NCBI GenBank assembly: GCA_012269745.1 | Contig: JAAXJR010000030.1 | Span: 121,762 to 185,761 of the forward strand | Direction of reading: 5' to 3' | Length of the DNA stretch: 64,000 bases | From: Flavobacteriales bacterium | GTDB lineage: Bacteria; Bacteroidota; Bacteroidia; Flavobacteriales; Schleiferiaceae | In this document: positions 7,524 through 15,295 of the stretch, piece by piece | Layout: every line of letters starts with the position of its first letter | Position numbering within the stretch: position 1 is the stretch's first letter | Position numbers and translations under genes: made by a program | Notes under the pieces: generated by a model | Database searches by the model: none | The model's input: the letters and a program-made list of their open reading frames with translations, nothing else | Told to the model about the DNA's origin: nothing

Positions 7524-10418
7524 TTAATTCAGCGCTTGGTAGAGAACTTCCTGAATATTTGTTCGAACATCGTATTTGCTGAGCTTCCAGTTCTCCATAT
7601 TAGGATAGGTACGGTTGCTTAGAAAGATGTACAACAATTCTTCCTCTGGGTCCATCCAAACCATGGTACCTGTAAAACCAGTGTGACCAAAACTCTTGTT
7701 GGAAGCACAGGTACAGCTAGGCCCGGGACCATCGTCCAACTGGGGACGATCAAAACCTAAACCTCGTCTGTTCTTAAGCTCGCAAAAGGCACAAGCGGTA
7801 AACTTTTCAATGGTCCCTTCTTCGAGATACTTAACCCCTCCATATTCACCACCCCATAGGTACATCTGCATCATTTTGGCAAGGGAATTGGTGTTTGAAA
7901 AAAGGCCGGCATGACCAGCCACTCCGCCCATCATCGCTGCACCCATATCGTGGACGCGTCCATGGACAATCGTATTGCGCCAGTACCCGTCTTCCTCCGT
8001 AGGCACTACTTCCTCCAAGCTAAATCCTTTTTCCAAAGGCTTGTAGGTCAATCGCGAAGCTCCCAAGGGTGCATAAAACGTGGTCCGTACCCACGTATCT
8101 AGAGGCTCGTTATTGCGTTTCTCCAGCATGCGCTGGAACAAGTAATAGCCCAAATCTGAATAGCGGTAGTCGTTGCCCTTGAGTTCACTTTGCTCCAACA
8201 TGGCATACATAGTATCGCGAATTTCCGGGCGCAAGTAAAGCTCTTCCGTAACCTTGATAGCACCTGGTGTATTACTACTCACGTACCAAAATGCCTTCGC
8301 AGAATCGTTATCGATGGTTCGTAAATAATACGGGATCCAAGCAGGCAAACCGCTTTGATGTGCCAACACATCTTCTAACACTAGATTACCTTTATCTGAA
8401 GTGGCCAACTCTGGCAATTGTTGCCCCACAGTACTCTCTAAAAGCAGTGGTTGTTTCTCGTACCAATTCATCACTCCCGGCAAGGTGGCCGTGATTTTAG
8501 TGACCGAGGCCAGGTCGTAAAGGTCCGTCCATTCAACGGCTTTTTTTTTATCGTAGCTGTGGTACCCAAAGGACTTATCATAAATCACAGTACCGCCTCG
8601 TGCTACCAATATCTGCCCCCCAGGTGTTGCCTCTTTTGAAATGGCAAATTCCATGATAGAATCCACCTTAAGTAATTGCTCGCTACGAACGCCCACTTCC
8701 GAAGGCAAACCATACCCTAAGCGCTTGAAAACCGCGCTTTTGAGACCGCTTCCCTGTGCGCCCCATCCATAGAGCTCGACCGGCAACTTGCCCTTCGTCC
8801 CACGAGCACCGAACAAAAATTGCGGTGCTAATTTTTGTGCCGCGGCATTGTTTTCATACATCACCAACACTTTAGTATTCTCGCCTAATTCCGGATAGGT
8901 CAACAATCCATAAGGGTTGGCAAAGTGCAATACATAAATAGGCTTGCCCGCTGCCTGTATTCCAGAAATCAATGCCTTTTCACTCGAGGTGAGCTTGTAC
9001 CTACGCCATGGATTTTTAGGGTCTTGGTGGAAACTCAAAACTATGGCCTCATGGCGCAATAGCCCTTTGGGGGCAACGTTGGTGAAGTGGTCAAATTTGG
9101 CGTAGCGATCGAGGTATTCGTTCAGTACGTTTACCTCTGGATTGGTCCCGATCGCAATGTGAGCGAATGTACCCTCAACGCTTTGAATAGGGAAAGGTGC
9201 CCTTCCTTTGTCGAGTAAGGTAGCGGCATCGCGAACCAGTCGGAAGGTCAGCTCTTCATTTGATGCAGTGGCATCGGGGTAGCGCGCAGATAATTCACGC
9301 GAAAGTGCACCCTTCTTGGCCCACGCCCAGTGCTGCCAGCTCGAAGAATTTTCTTTTGCCATGAGAATGCGACGCACACGCTTATCGAGTTCCGCCTCGC
9401 TCAGTTCACCGCTTTCAAGGGCAGCAACGAGCTGTTTCGAAGCCTTGGGCACATCCATGGCAAAGAGTAGGATATCATTGCCGGCTTTGAATGCTTCAAT
9501 TTCTAATTGGCCCACAGGAGCAAACTCACTAACGCCTTTCATGTTCAAGGCATCTGTCAACACCAAACCATCGTAGCCCCACTCCTTGCGCAGTATATCA
9601 TTAATAACCTTGGAACTCAAGCTCGTTGGTTTACCTGAGGGTTCTAAAGAAGGGATGTTCAAATGTGCCACCATGATGGAACCGATACCGTTTTGCAGGA
9701 CCGATTTAAAGGGCACCCACTCCACCTCATTTAGTTCTTCGAGCGTCCTATCGACTACTGGTAAGGTTTTATGACTGTCCGATTGGGTATCGCCATGGCC
9801 CGGAAAATGTTTTCCACTCCCCAATACACCAGCCCCTTCCATACCGCGCGTCAAGGCGAGTCCTCTTTGGCTTACTTCAAAGGGATCTGACCCAAAAGAA
9901 CGGGCTCCAATGATTGGATTCTTGGGATTGGTATTGACGTCTAGGACCGGAGAAAAACTCATATGGACGCCTGTTTTGTGACTTTCATAAGCCAATGCCG
10001 CGCCCAAATCTTCCACTAAATCCATATCCTGCACTGCACCAACGGTGAGAGACGTTGGGAATTTATAGGTGCTGTCCAAACGCATCGCCTGGCCCCATTC
10101 CGCATCCTGGCCCACCAGCAAGGGAAGTTTTGAAGCCGCCTGTAAATGCTGAACCAATTTCTTTTGCCGCTCGGCACCGCCCTGCATCACAATCACACCT
10201 CCAATACCGTAGTTCTTCACTAAAGATTCGAGGTAAGCTTGGTGTTTCTCATCCTTGTTGCTGTAGGCAGCGACCATGAATAACTGACCTACTTTCTCCT
10301 CTAAACTCATGGTTTTCAAAAGGCTATCCACCTTTCCAGCTGGGTCTGTTGACTGCGCTTGAACGGATAATGCAGGTAAGAAGAGAGCGAAAAAAAGGAT
10401 ATATAGATGACGCTTCAT
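7524..10418 (-). CDS. Secreted fusion: GH3 beta-N-acetylhexosaminidase plus beta-lactamase-like serine hydrolase
   Basis: A 964-aa exported protein with two enzyme domains. Residues 1-21 form a signal peptide (MKRHLYILFFALFLPALSVQAQ). A glycoside hydrolase family 3 domain covers about 30-560, with the NagZ-type motif KHFPGHGDT at 203-211, the His of SDSH at 213-216, and the nucleophile Asp289 in LTDALNMKG. A class C beta-lactamase/esterase-like domain covers about 580-955, with SVTK at 638-641, YSD at 753-755 and GHTGFTGT near the end. Together these suggest cell-wall muropeptide processing in the periplasm. ATG 10418 was chosen for the signal peptide; the longer frame to 10532 is unsupported. 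bshA follows 17 bases downstream. Confidence 0.92.
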   Translation of the reverse strand: MKRHLYILFFALFLPALSVQAQSTDPAGKVDSLLKTMSLEEKVGQLFMVAAYSNKDEKHQAYLESLVKNYGIGGVIVMQGGAERQKKLVQHLQAASKLPLLVGQDAEWGQAMRLDSTYKFPTSLTVGAVQDMDLVEDLGAALAYESHKTGVHMSFSPVLDVNTNPKNPIIGARSFGSDPFEVSQRGLALTRGMEGAGVLGSGKHFPGHGDTQSDSHKTLPVVDRTLEELNEVEWVPFKSVLQNGIGSIMVAHLNIPSLEPSGKPTSLSSKVINDILRKEWGYDGLVLTDALNMKGVSEFAPVGQLEIEAFKAGNDILLFAMDVPKASKQLVAALESGELSEAELDKRVRRILMAKENSSSWQHWAWAKKGALSRELSARYPDATASNEELTFRLVRDAATLLDKGRAPFPIQSVEGTFAHIAIGTNPEVNVLNEYLDRYAKFDHFTNVAPKGLLRHEAIVLSFHQDPKNPWRRYKLTSSEKALISGIQAAGKPIYVLHFANPYGLLTYPELGENTKVLVMYENNAAAQKLAPQFLFGARGTKGKLPVELYGWGAQGSGLKSAVFKRLGYGLPSEVGVRSEQLLKVDSIMEFAISKEATPGGQILVARGGTVIYDKSFGYHSYDKKKAVEWTDLYDLASVTKITATLPGVMNWYEKQPLLLESTVGQQLPELATSDKGNLVLEDVLAHQSGLPAWIPYYLRTIDNDSAKAFWYVSSNTPGAIKVTEELYLRPEIRDTMYAMLEQSELKGNDYRYSDLGYYLFQRMLEKRNNEPLDTWVRTTFYAPLGASRLTYKPLEKGFSLEEVVPTEEDGYWRNTIVHGRVHDMGAAMMGGVAGHAGLFSNTNSLAKMMQMYLWGGEYGGVKYLEEGTIEKFTACAFCELKNRRGLGFDRPQLDDGPGPSCTCASNKSFGHTGFTGTMVWMDPEEELLYIFLSNRTYPNMENWKLSKYDVRTNIQEVLYQALN

Positions 10419-10445
10419 AGAGTCGTAAAAATGGCTTGAGGTTAT

Positions 10446-10453
10446 TACCTTTG
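10446..10453 (+). promoter_or_regulatory. -7 box TACCTTTG for the small-protein/mutL operon
   Basis: Exact TANNTTTG match 22 bases before ATG 10476, in the 57-base gap between the divergent GH3 fusion gene and the mutL operon. Confidence 0.6.
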
Positions 10454-10475
10454 AGAAAGGAGAAGTTAAGACAAT

Positions 10476-10751
10476 ATGGGATTTTTCGCACGTAATCAAC
10501 CTCGCGGTTTTCAACATCAGGCACGCTTTCACGACGAGCGTAAAGAGCGTTTGAAATTGTTGGAGCGTCCTGAAGGTGAAGACGAAATTCCATTTGACAA
10601 CAAAGAGAAATACAGACAGCGTATACGCGACAACTGGGACCTGCGCCGTGCACAGAGTGCTGGCAAGAGCGACGGTTATGCCAAACGACTCATATACAGT
10701 CTCATCTTCCTTCTTCTCGTTATCTTTTTCGCCGCCAAATTCCTTTTATGA
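10476..10751 (+). CDS. Small membrane protein upstream of mutL (conserved hypothetical)
   Basis: A 91-aa protein: a basic, charged N-terminal region (GFFARNQPRGFQHQARFHDERKER...) followed by one C-terminal transmembrane helix at about 72-90 (LIYSLIFLLLVIFFAAKFLL). This looks like a tail-anchored inner membrane protein with a cytoplasmic head. It is first in the operon and overlaps mutL by four bases (ATGA), so translation is coupled. From memory, similar proteins precede mutL in other flavobacteria and have been mislabelled as a riboflavin synthase subunit; nothing here supports that. The function is unknown. Confidence 0.8.
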   Translation: MGFFARNQPRGFQHQARFHDERKERLKLLERPEGEDEIPFDNKEKYRQRIRDNWDLRRAQSAGKSDGYAKRLIYSLIFLLLVIFFAAKFLL

Positions 10752-12562
10752 CCGCATTGATTTCCGTTTTACCCGACCACGTTGCTAACCAGATTGCTGC
10801 GGGTGAGGTTGTGCAACGACCTGCCTCTGTAGTAAAGGAATTATTAGAAAACAGCATTGATGCTGGAGCCACAAAAATCACGCTCAGCCTAACAGGTGCC
10901 GGAAAAACAGCAATTGTAGTCAGCGATAATGGCAGTGGAATGAATGCGGCCGATGCAGAACTTTGTTTCCGCCGTCATGCCACCTCAAAGATTTCTTCTG
11001 CCGATGACCTCTTTAACCTTAACACGCGCGGTTTCCGTGGGGAGGCCATGGCTTCTATTGCTGCCGTAGCGCATGTGCAATTGAAGACCAATACAGCGGG
11101 CAGCGAAATGGGAACCTCGTTGAAGCTCGAGGATGGAAAAATCACAGCAAACCTTCCTTATCCCGGGCCACAGGGGAGTATTGTGGAGGTAAAGAACCTA
11201 TTTTACAATGTCCCAGCGAGACGTAAATTCTTGAAGAACGATAGAATAGAATTAAGGCATTGTATTGATGAATTTCATCGTGTCGCCCTAGTGCATTCAG
11301 ATATCGAATGGGTATTGAAGAGTGACGAAAAGGTCATGTTTCATTTGATGCCGGAAAATTCTCGCAGACGAATTAGTGCCATTTTTGGGCGGAAATTCGA
11401 TGAGAAATTGGTTCCGATCAGCGAGGATACCAATGTGGTGAAGGTGGAAGGTTTTGTGCTTAAGCCAGAGTTTGCCAAGAAGAAGCGTGGTGAGCAGTTC
11501 TTCTTTGTCAACGGCCGATTCATCAAATCGCCCTACTTACACAACGCCATCCGTGAAGCCTTTGAGGAAGTATTGAGTGCGGAGCATCACCCAGGATACT
11601 TTCTGTTTCTAGAAGTGGACCCGAACGGACTAGATGTCAACATCCATCCTACTAAAACTGAGGTGAAATTTGAAGACGAGCGTGCTATTTACGCCGTGTT
11701 ACGCAGTGCTGCGCGTCACGCCATTGGTCAGTTTAATGTAGCCCCGGCTATTGACTTCAATTCGGAGGTTAGTTTTTCTGTGCCTCCTATGCCCAAAGGA
11801 CATATTCCGCAACAGCCAAAAATTCGCGTAAATCCAAATTTCAATCCGTTTGAACCGGATAACAACATCAGTCGACCCCAACTAAGGACGCCTGACCAGC
11901 AATACGAGCGCATCAAGAATGAAAAGATGCTCAACACGAATCCAGAGATTGAGGTTAGCGCCTTGGGGGATACTTTGGAAAGTTTTTGGTCGGATGAAGA
12001 TCAGATTGATAGTGGCAAGAGTAAAAGCAAGGTGCTCTCTTGGGGTAAGTTTATGGTGACGATTTTAGGGAGCAAGCTGCTTCTTATAAATACAAAGCAA
12101 GCGCAAATTAGGGTACAGTTCGATCAAATTTGGTCGAAGCTTGAAGGGGCGAGTGTAGCCTCGCAACAATTGCTCTTCCCAGAGCAAATGCACATCACAC
12201 CTTCAGACGCACTACTTTTAGATGAATTCGCAGGTCAGTTTGCTTTAGCCGGTTTCGACTGGAACCTCAGTGCCGATAGAACTACGGTTGAGATTGTTGG
12301 GGCACCTGTCGTTTTGGCACCCGAAAATGCCAAAGGCGCGATGGAACGATTTATGGAAGAACTTAGCTCCATGGAGGATGTAAGTGAATCCAAAGTATTG
12401 AAAGCGTTTGCGTTAGAATTGGCCACAAAAACTGCAGATAGCTCACTAAGTACAGAGGCTATGGAACATTTAAGGGAGCAACTCTTTAGTAGTTCGAACC
12501 CAAGTGTGGGGCCAAATGGCAAAAAAATTATAACTGAACTCCAACAGGAGGATCTTGTTTAA
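10748..12562 (+). CDS. mutL: DNA mismatch repair protein MutL
   Basis: MutL couples mismatch recognition by MutS to strand removal. The 604-aa protein has the GHKL ATPase N-terminus with EVVQRPASVVKELLENSIDAGA (about 18-40), DNGSGM (about 59-64) and TRGFRGEAMASIA (about 95-108), then the transducer domain with FVNGRFIKSPYL. The C-terminal dimerisation domain covers about 420-600. The place where nicking MutL proteins carry DQHAxxExxxxE reads NTKQAQIRVQFDQ, and the final CPHGRP-type zinc motif reads NPSVGPNGKK, so a metal-dependent endonuclease is probably absent. It is the second gene of a five-gene operon. Confidence 0.97.
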   Translation: MTALISVLPDHVANQIAAGEVVQRPASVVKELLENSIDAGATKITLSLTGAGKTAIVVSDNGSGMNAADAELCFRRHATSKISSADDLFNLNTRGFRGEAMASIAAVAHVQLKTNTAGSEMGTSLKLEDGKITANLPYPGPQGSIVEVKNLFYNVPARRKFLKNDRIELRHCIDEFHRVALVHSDIEWVLKSDEKVMFHLMPENSRRRISAIFGRKFDEKLVPISEDTNVVKVEGFVLKPEFAKKKRGEQFFFVNGRFIKSPYLHNAIREAFEEVLSAEHHPGYFLFLEVDPNGLDVNIHPTKTEVKFEDERAIYAVLRSAARHAIGQFNVAPAIDFNSEVSFSVPPMPKGHIPQQPKIRVNPNFNPFEPDNNISRPQLRTPDQQYERIKNEKMLNTNPEIEVSALGDTLESFWSDEDQIDSGKSKSKVLSWGKFMVTILGSKLLLINTKQAQIRVQFDQIWSKLEGASVASQQLLFPEQMHITPSDALLLDEFAGQFALAGFDWNLSADRTTVEIVGAPVVLAPENAKGAMERFMEELSSMEDVSESKVLKAFALELATKTADSSLSTEAMEHLREQLFSSSNPSVGPNGKKIITELQQEDLV

Positions 12563-12568
12563 CTTTAT

Positions 12569-13300
12569 ATGATTGCACAGCAACGCTTTAGCTTAATGCC
12601 CACCGTTGTAAAGAACTTGCTCATTATCAACGGCTTGTTCTTTATGGGGATGATCAGTTTTCGTTCCACATTTGGCATTGACATTACAGATTGGCTAGGA
12701 TTGTACTTTCCAGCCAGCGACAGTTTCATCCCATCACAGCTCGTGACACACATGTTCATGCATGGGAACCTTGGGCACATAGCCACGAACATGATCATGC
12801 TTTGGTTCTTGGGTAGCGCCATGGAGAATTACTGGGGATCACAGAGATTTTTGATCTATTACGTACTCACAGGCCTCGGAGCAAGCGCATTACAGATAGC
12901 GGTGAACGCCTATGAATACTATTCTCTAGCAGCTAGCCTTAGCCCTGAAAACTTGCAAGTTGTTGTGAACGAAGGGGCGGACCTCATTGCACGAGGATAC
13001 AATTATACCAACAGTACCATGGGTGCACTAAATAGGCTGCTCAATACGCCCATGGTAGGTGCTTCTGGTGCAGTATTCGGTGTTCTTTTAGCATTTGGTA
13101 TGACCTTCCCTAACCAAGTTATCTATCTCAACTTCTTCTTCCCGATTAAGGCGAAATATTTTGTGATCGGCTATGGCTTACTCGAACTCTACAATGGCTT
13201 CTCCACCAGCAACAGTGGTATTGCTCACTTTGCCCACTTAGGCGGGATGTTATTTGGCTTTTTGTTAATCCGCAAGTGGAGAAAAAGTAGGTATCTTTAA
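12569..13300 (+). CDS. Rhomboid family intramembrane serine protease (1)
   Basis: A 243-aa polytopic protein with six predicted membrane spans. The rhomboid dyad is visible: Ser166 in VGASGAVFG and His220 in AHFAHLGG; the oxyanion/lipid loop motif HMFMHGNLGHIATNM lies at 61-75. An insertion at about 113-160 (EYYSLAASLSPENLQ...) forms a longer loop between helices than in the minimal rhomboid. The gene starts 6 bases after mutL and is followed 22 bases later by a second rhomboid gene. Natural substrates are unknown. Confidence 0.93.
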   Translation: MIAQQRFSLMPTVVKNLLIINGLFFMGMISFRSTFGIDITDWLGLYFPASDSFIPSQLVTHMFMHGNLGHIATNMIMLWFLGSAMENYWGSQRFLIYYVLTGLGASALQIAVNAYEYYSLAASLSPENLQVVVNEGADLIARGYNYTNSTMGALNRLLNTPMVGASGAVFGVLLAFGMTFPNQVIYLNFFFPIKAKYFVIGYGLLELYNGFSTSNSGIAHFAHLGGMLFGFLLIRKWRKSRYL

Positions 13301-13322
13301 TCCACTAGTAGAAGTATAGCTA

Positions 13323-14228
13323 ATGAGCAGTTTATTCGAAAGAGCCAAACAAGACGCATTCAAAGGAGATTACCTCACCAGGTTGTTGTATTTGAATATT
13401 TCTGTTTTTCTGCTCTTCGCGCTCTCCAACGCCTTTACCAGTCTATTTACTGGAAACTTTGGACTCATTCCGAACCTTGCCGATGACCTGTTGGCATTGC
13501 CTTCCGACCCTTTGCGCTTACTCCTACGTCCTTGGACATTGTTGACCTACATGTTCACGCACTTTGGATTTAGACACATCCTCTTCAACATGATTGTGCT
13601 TTATTTCTCAGGCAAAATCCTCATGGAATACCTGGGAGAGAAACGCATGCTTGCCTTGTACATCTACGGCGGTATTGGCGGAGGTTTGCTGTATATCATT
13701 TTATACAATATCAGTCCAATTCTAGGTCAAGGTTCCATGGTAGGCGCTAGCGCAGGCTGTATTTCGGTGCTTGTCGCAGGAGCTTTGTACATGCCTCAAA
13801 TGCCCGTACGTCTTTGGGGCATTTTCGAAATCAAATATTGGATGCTCGCCGCCGGAATCGTTACCCTAGACGTGCTGAACCTCACTGGATCAAATGCCGG
13901 AGGGCACATTGCACACCTGGGCGGAGCCATAGTCGCCTTCTTCTTCATTCGCAGTATGCGCCAAGGCCACGAATGGAATGTCTACCTGTTCCAAATCATT
14001 GACGCCGTACGAAACATGCTCTTTAGACCAAAATCGAAAAAGAAACGCCGAGGTTTCAGCTTTGGTGAAAGCAGCTACGTCAAATACGAAGAAGTAAAAA
14101 CCCCGAAGAAGGAAGCCCCTAATACCGCCAAAATGGATGCCATCTTGGACAAGATTAAAGAGAAAGGCTACGACAGTCTTTCCAAAGAGGAGAAAGCCTA
14201 CTTGTTCAAGATATCCAACGAAGAGTGA
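13323..14228 (+). CDS. Rhomboid family intramembrane serine protease (2) with cytoplasmic C-tail
   Basis: A 301-aa second rhomboid. The catalytic Ser143 is in VGASAGCIS and His195 in GGHIAHLGG; MFTHFGFRHILFNM at 77-90 is the conserved first-loop/helix-2 motif. After the last helix a basic stretch (RPKSKKKRRGFSFGES) and a short helical module (DAILDKIKEKGYDSLSKEEKAYLFKIS) form a cytoplasmic tail. That tail motif is widespread at the end of Bacteroidetes rhomboids. It overlaps the next gene by four bases (GTGA), so the two are translationally coupled. Both active-site residues are intact, so the tandem copies are probably both active. Confidence 0.93.
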   Translation: MSSLFERAKQDAFKGDYLTRLLYLNISVFLLFALSNAFTSLFTGNFGLIPNLADDLLALPSDPLRLLLRPWTLLTYMFTHFGFRHILFNMIVLYFSGKILMEYLGEKRMLALYIYGGIGGGLLYIILYNISPILGQGSMVGASAGCISVLVAGALYMPQMPVRLWGIFEIKYWMLAAGIVTLDVLNLTGSNAGGHIAHLGGAIVAFFFIRSMRQGHEWNVYLFQIIDAVRNMLFRPKSKKKRRGFSFGESSYVKYEEVKTPKKEAPNTAKMDAILDKIKEKGYDSLSKEEKAYLFKISNEE

Positions 14229-15295
14229 GAAAACGCCGGTTCATACTGAAGTGGATCAATCGTCTACTACTCCTATTGACCATCCTTTGTGGTGTAGGCT
14301 CTCTTCTACCCTCGGACACTCTCCCCGGATCTAGCCTCCTTTCCCTAGCCTTCCCCGTATTCATCATTCCGCACATCTTCTTCTTCCTGTTAACGCTCCG
14401 GTTCTCTCCTAAGCGTATCCTTCCCAACTTCTTCGGTATCGGGCTCACCTTGATTCCTGCACTTGCTCAATTCCCTTATGCCAAGCCACAGGAGGAACCC
14501 GAAAACGCTGTGAAAATTGCCACCTACAACGTGCGCGCTTTCTACCAGGTAGATGATGCGTCCAAGAAAATGCGTCAGTGGGTAGCAGACCAAGGCGTTG
14601 ATGTGCTCTGTATGCAAGAAGTACGCAGGCCAGGATATTATCCTGTAGACCAGGAATTCAGCCACTTAGCATTCGCACCTAAATGGAGCGGCTACAGCGT
14701 GGGCATCTTCTCCAAGTACCCTATCATTTACAAAGAGCCGCTGATCTTCTCCTACGTTGACGAAAACGAAGAGTACCCGAAAGGTAGTGCTGGTCTTGCG
14801 GACATTGTCCTGCCTTGGGATACCGTTAGATTCATCAATGTTCACCTGAATTCCACCGGTGTTCGAGACGGTGACATGAGTGTCAGTGCAGATACTGACG
14901 AGCTCATCGCCAGGGGTAAATTCATTGCGCGCAAACTGGCAGGCTCTGACCATGTGCGTGGACTCCAAAGTAAATCGGTTTTAGAATGGATCGAGGCCAG
15001 TCCGCACCCGGTGGTTTTATGCGGCGATTTCAACAGCGTCCCTGGCGGCAATCTTTATGTACGTTTACTGCGTAAGTTGGAGGATCCTTATCTATTCAAA
15101 GGCTCTGGTAAAATGGGAAGCTTCGAGCCGCTTAAGCGCCGATACTTGCCAATTAAAATTGACTGGACCTTGCACAGCGAAGGAATTGAGAGCTATGACC
15201 AGCATATCGACCATATCAACCTCAGCGATCACTATCCTCTTGTAACCACCATTGGTCCTCCAAAGAAAGAACAAGCTAGTCCTGAGGAAGAATAA
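14225..15295 (+). CDS. Membrane-anchored endonuclease/exonuclease/phosphatase (EEP) family protein
   Basis: A 356-aa protein with three N-terminal membrane helices (about 12-29, 39-58 and 66-82) and an EEP domain from about residue 95. Motifs are KIATYNVRAFY, LCMQEVRR (metal-binding Glu), GDFNSVPGG near 260, and the terminal DHYPLVTT. Such proteins hydrolyse phosphodiesters of nucleic acids, lipids or inositides; the substrate is not predictable, and the domain would face the periplasm or cytoplasm depending on topology. The start is GTG at 14225, overlapping the rhomboid stop by four bases. Its 3' end overlaps the convergent lipoprotein gene by 20 bases. Confidence 0.9.
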   Translation: MRKRRFILKWINRLLLLLTILCGVGSLLPSDTLPGSSLLSLAFPVFIIPHIFFFLLTLRFSPKRILPNFFGIGLTLIPALAQFPYAKPQEEPENAVKIATYNVRAFYQVDDASKKMRQWVADQGVDVLCMQEVRRPGYYPVDQEFSHLAFAPKWSGYSVGIFSKYPIIYKEPLIFSYVDENEEYPKGSAGLADIVLPWDTVRFINVHLNSTGVRDGDMSVSADTDELIARGKFIARKLAGSDHVRGLQSKSVLEWIEASPHPVVLCGDFNSVPGGNLYVRLLRKLEDPYLFKGSGKMGSFEPLKRRYLPIKIDWTLHSEGIESYDQHIDHINLSDHYPLVTTIGPPKKEQASPEEE

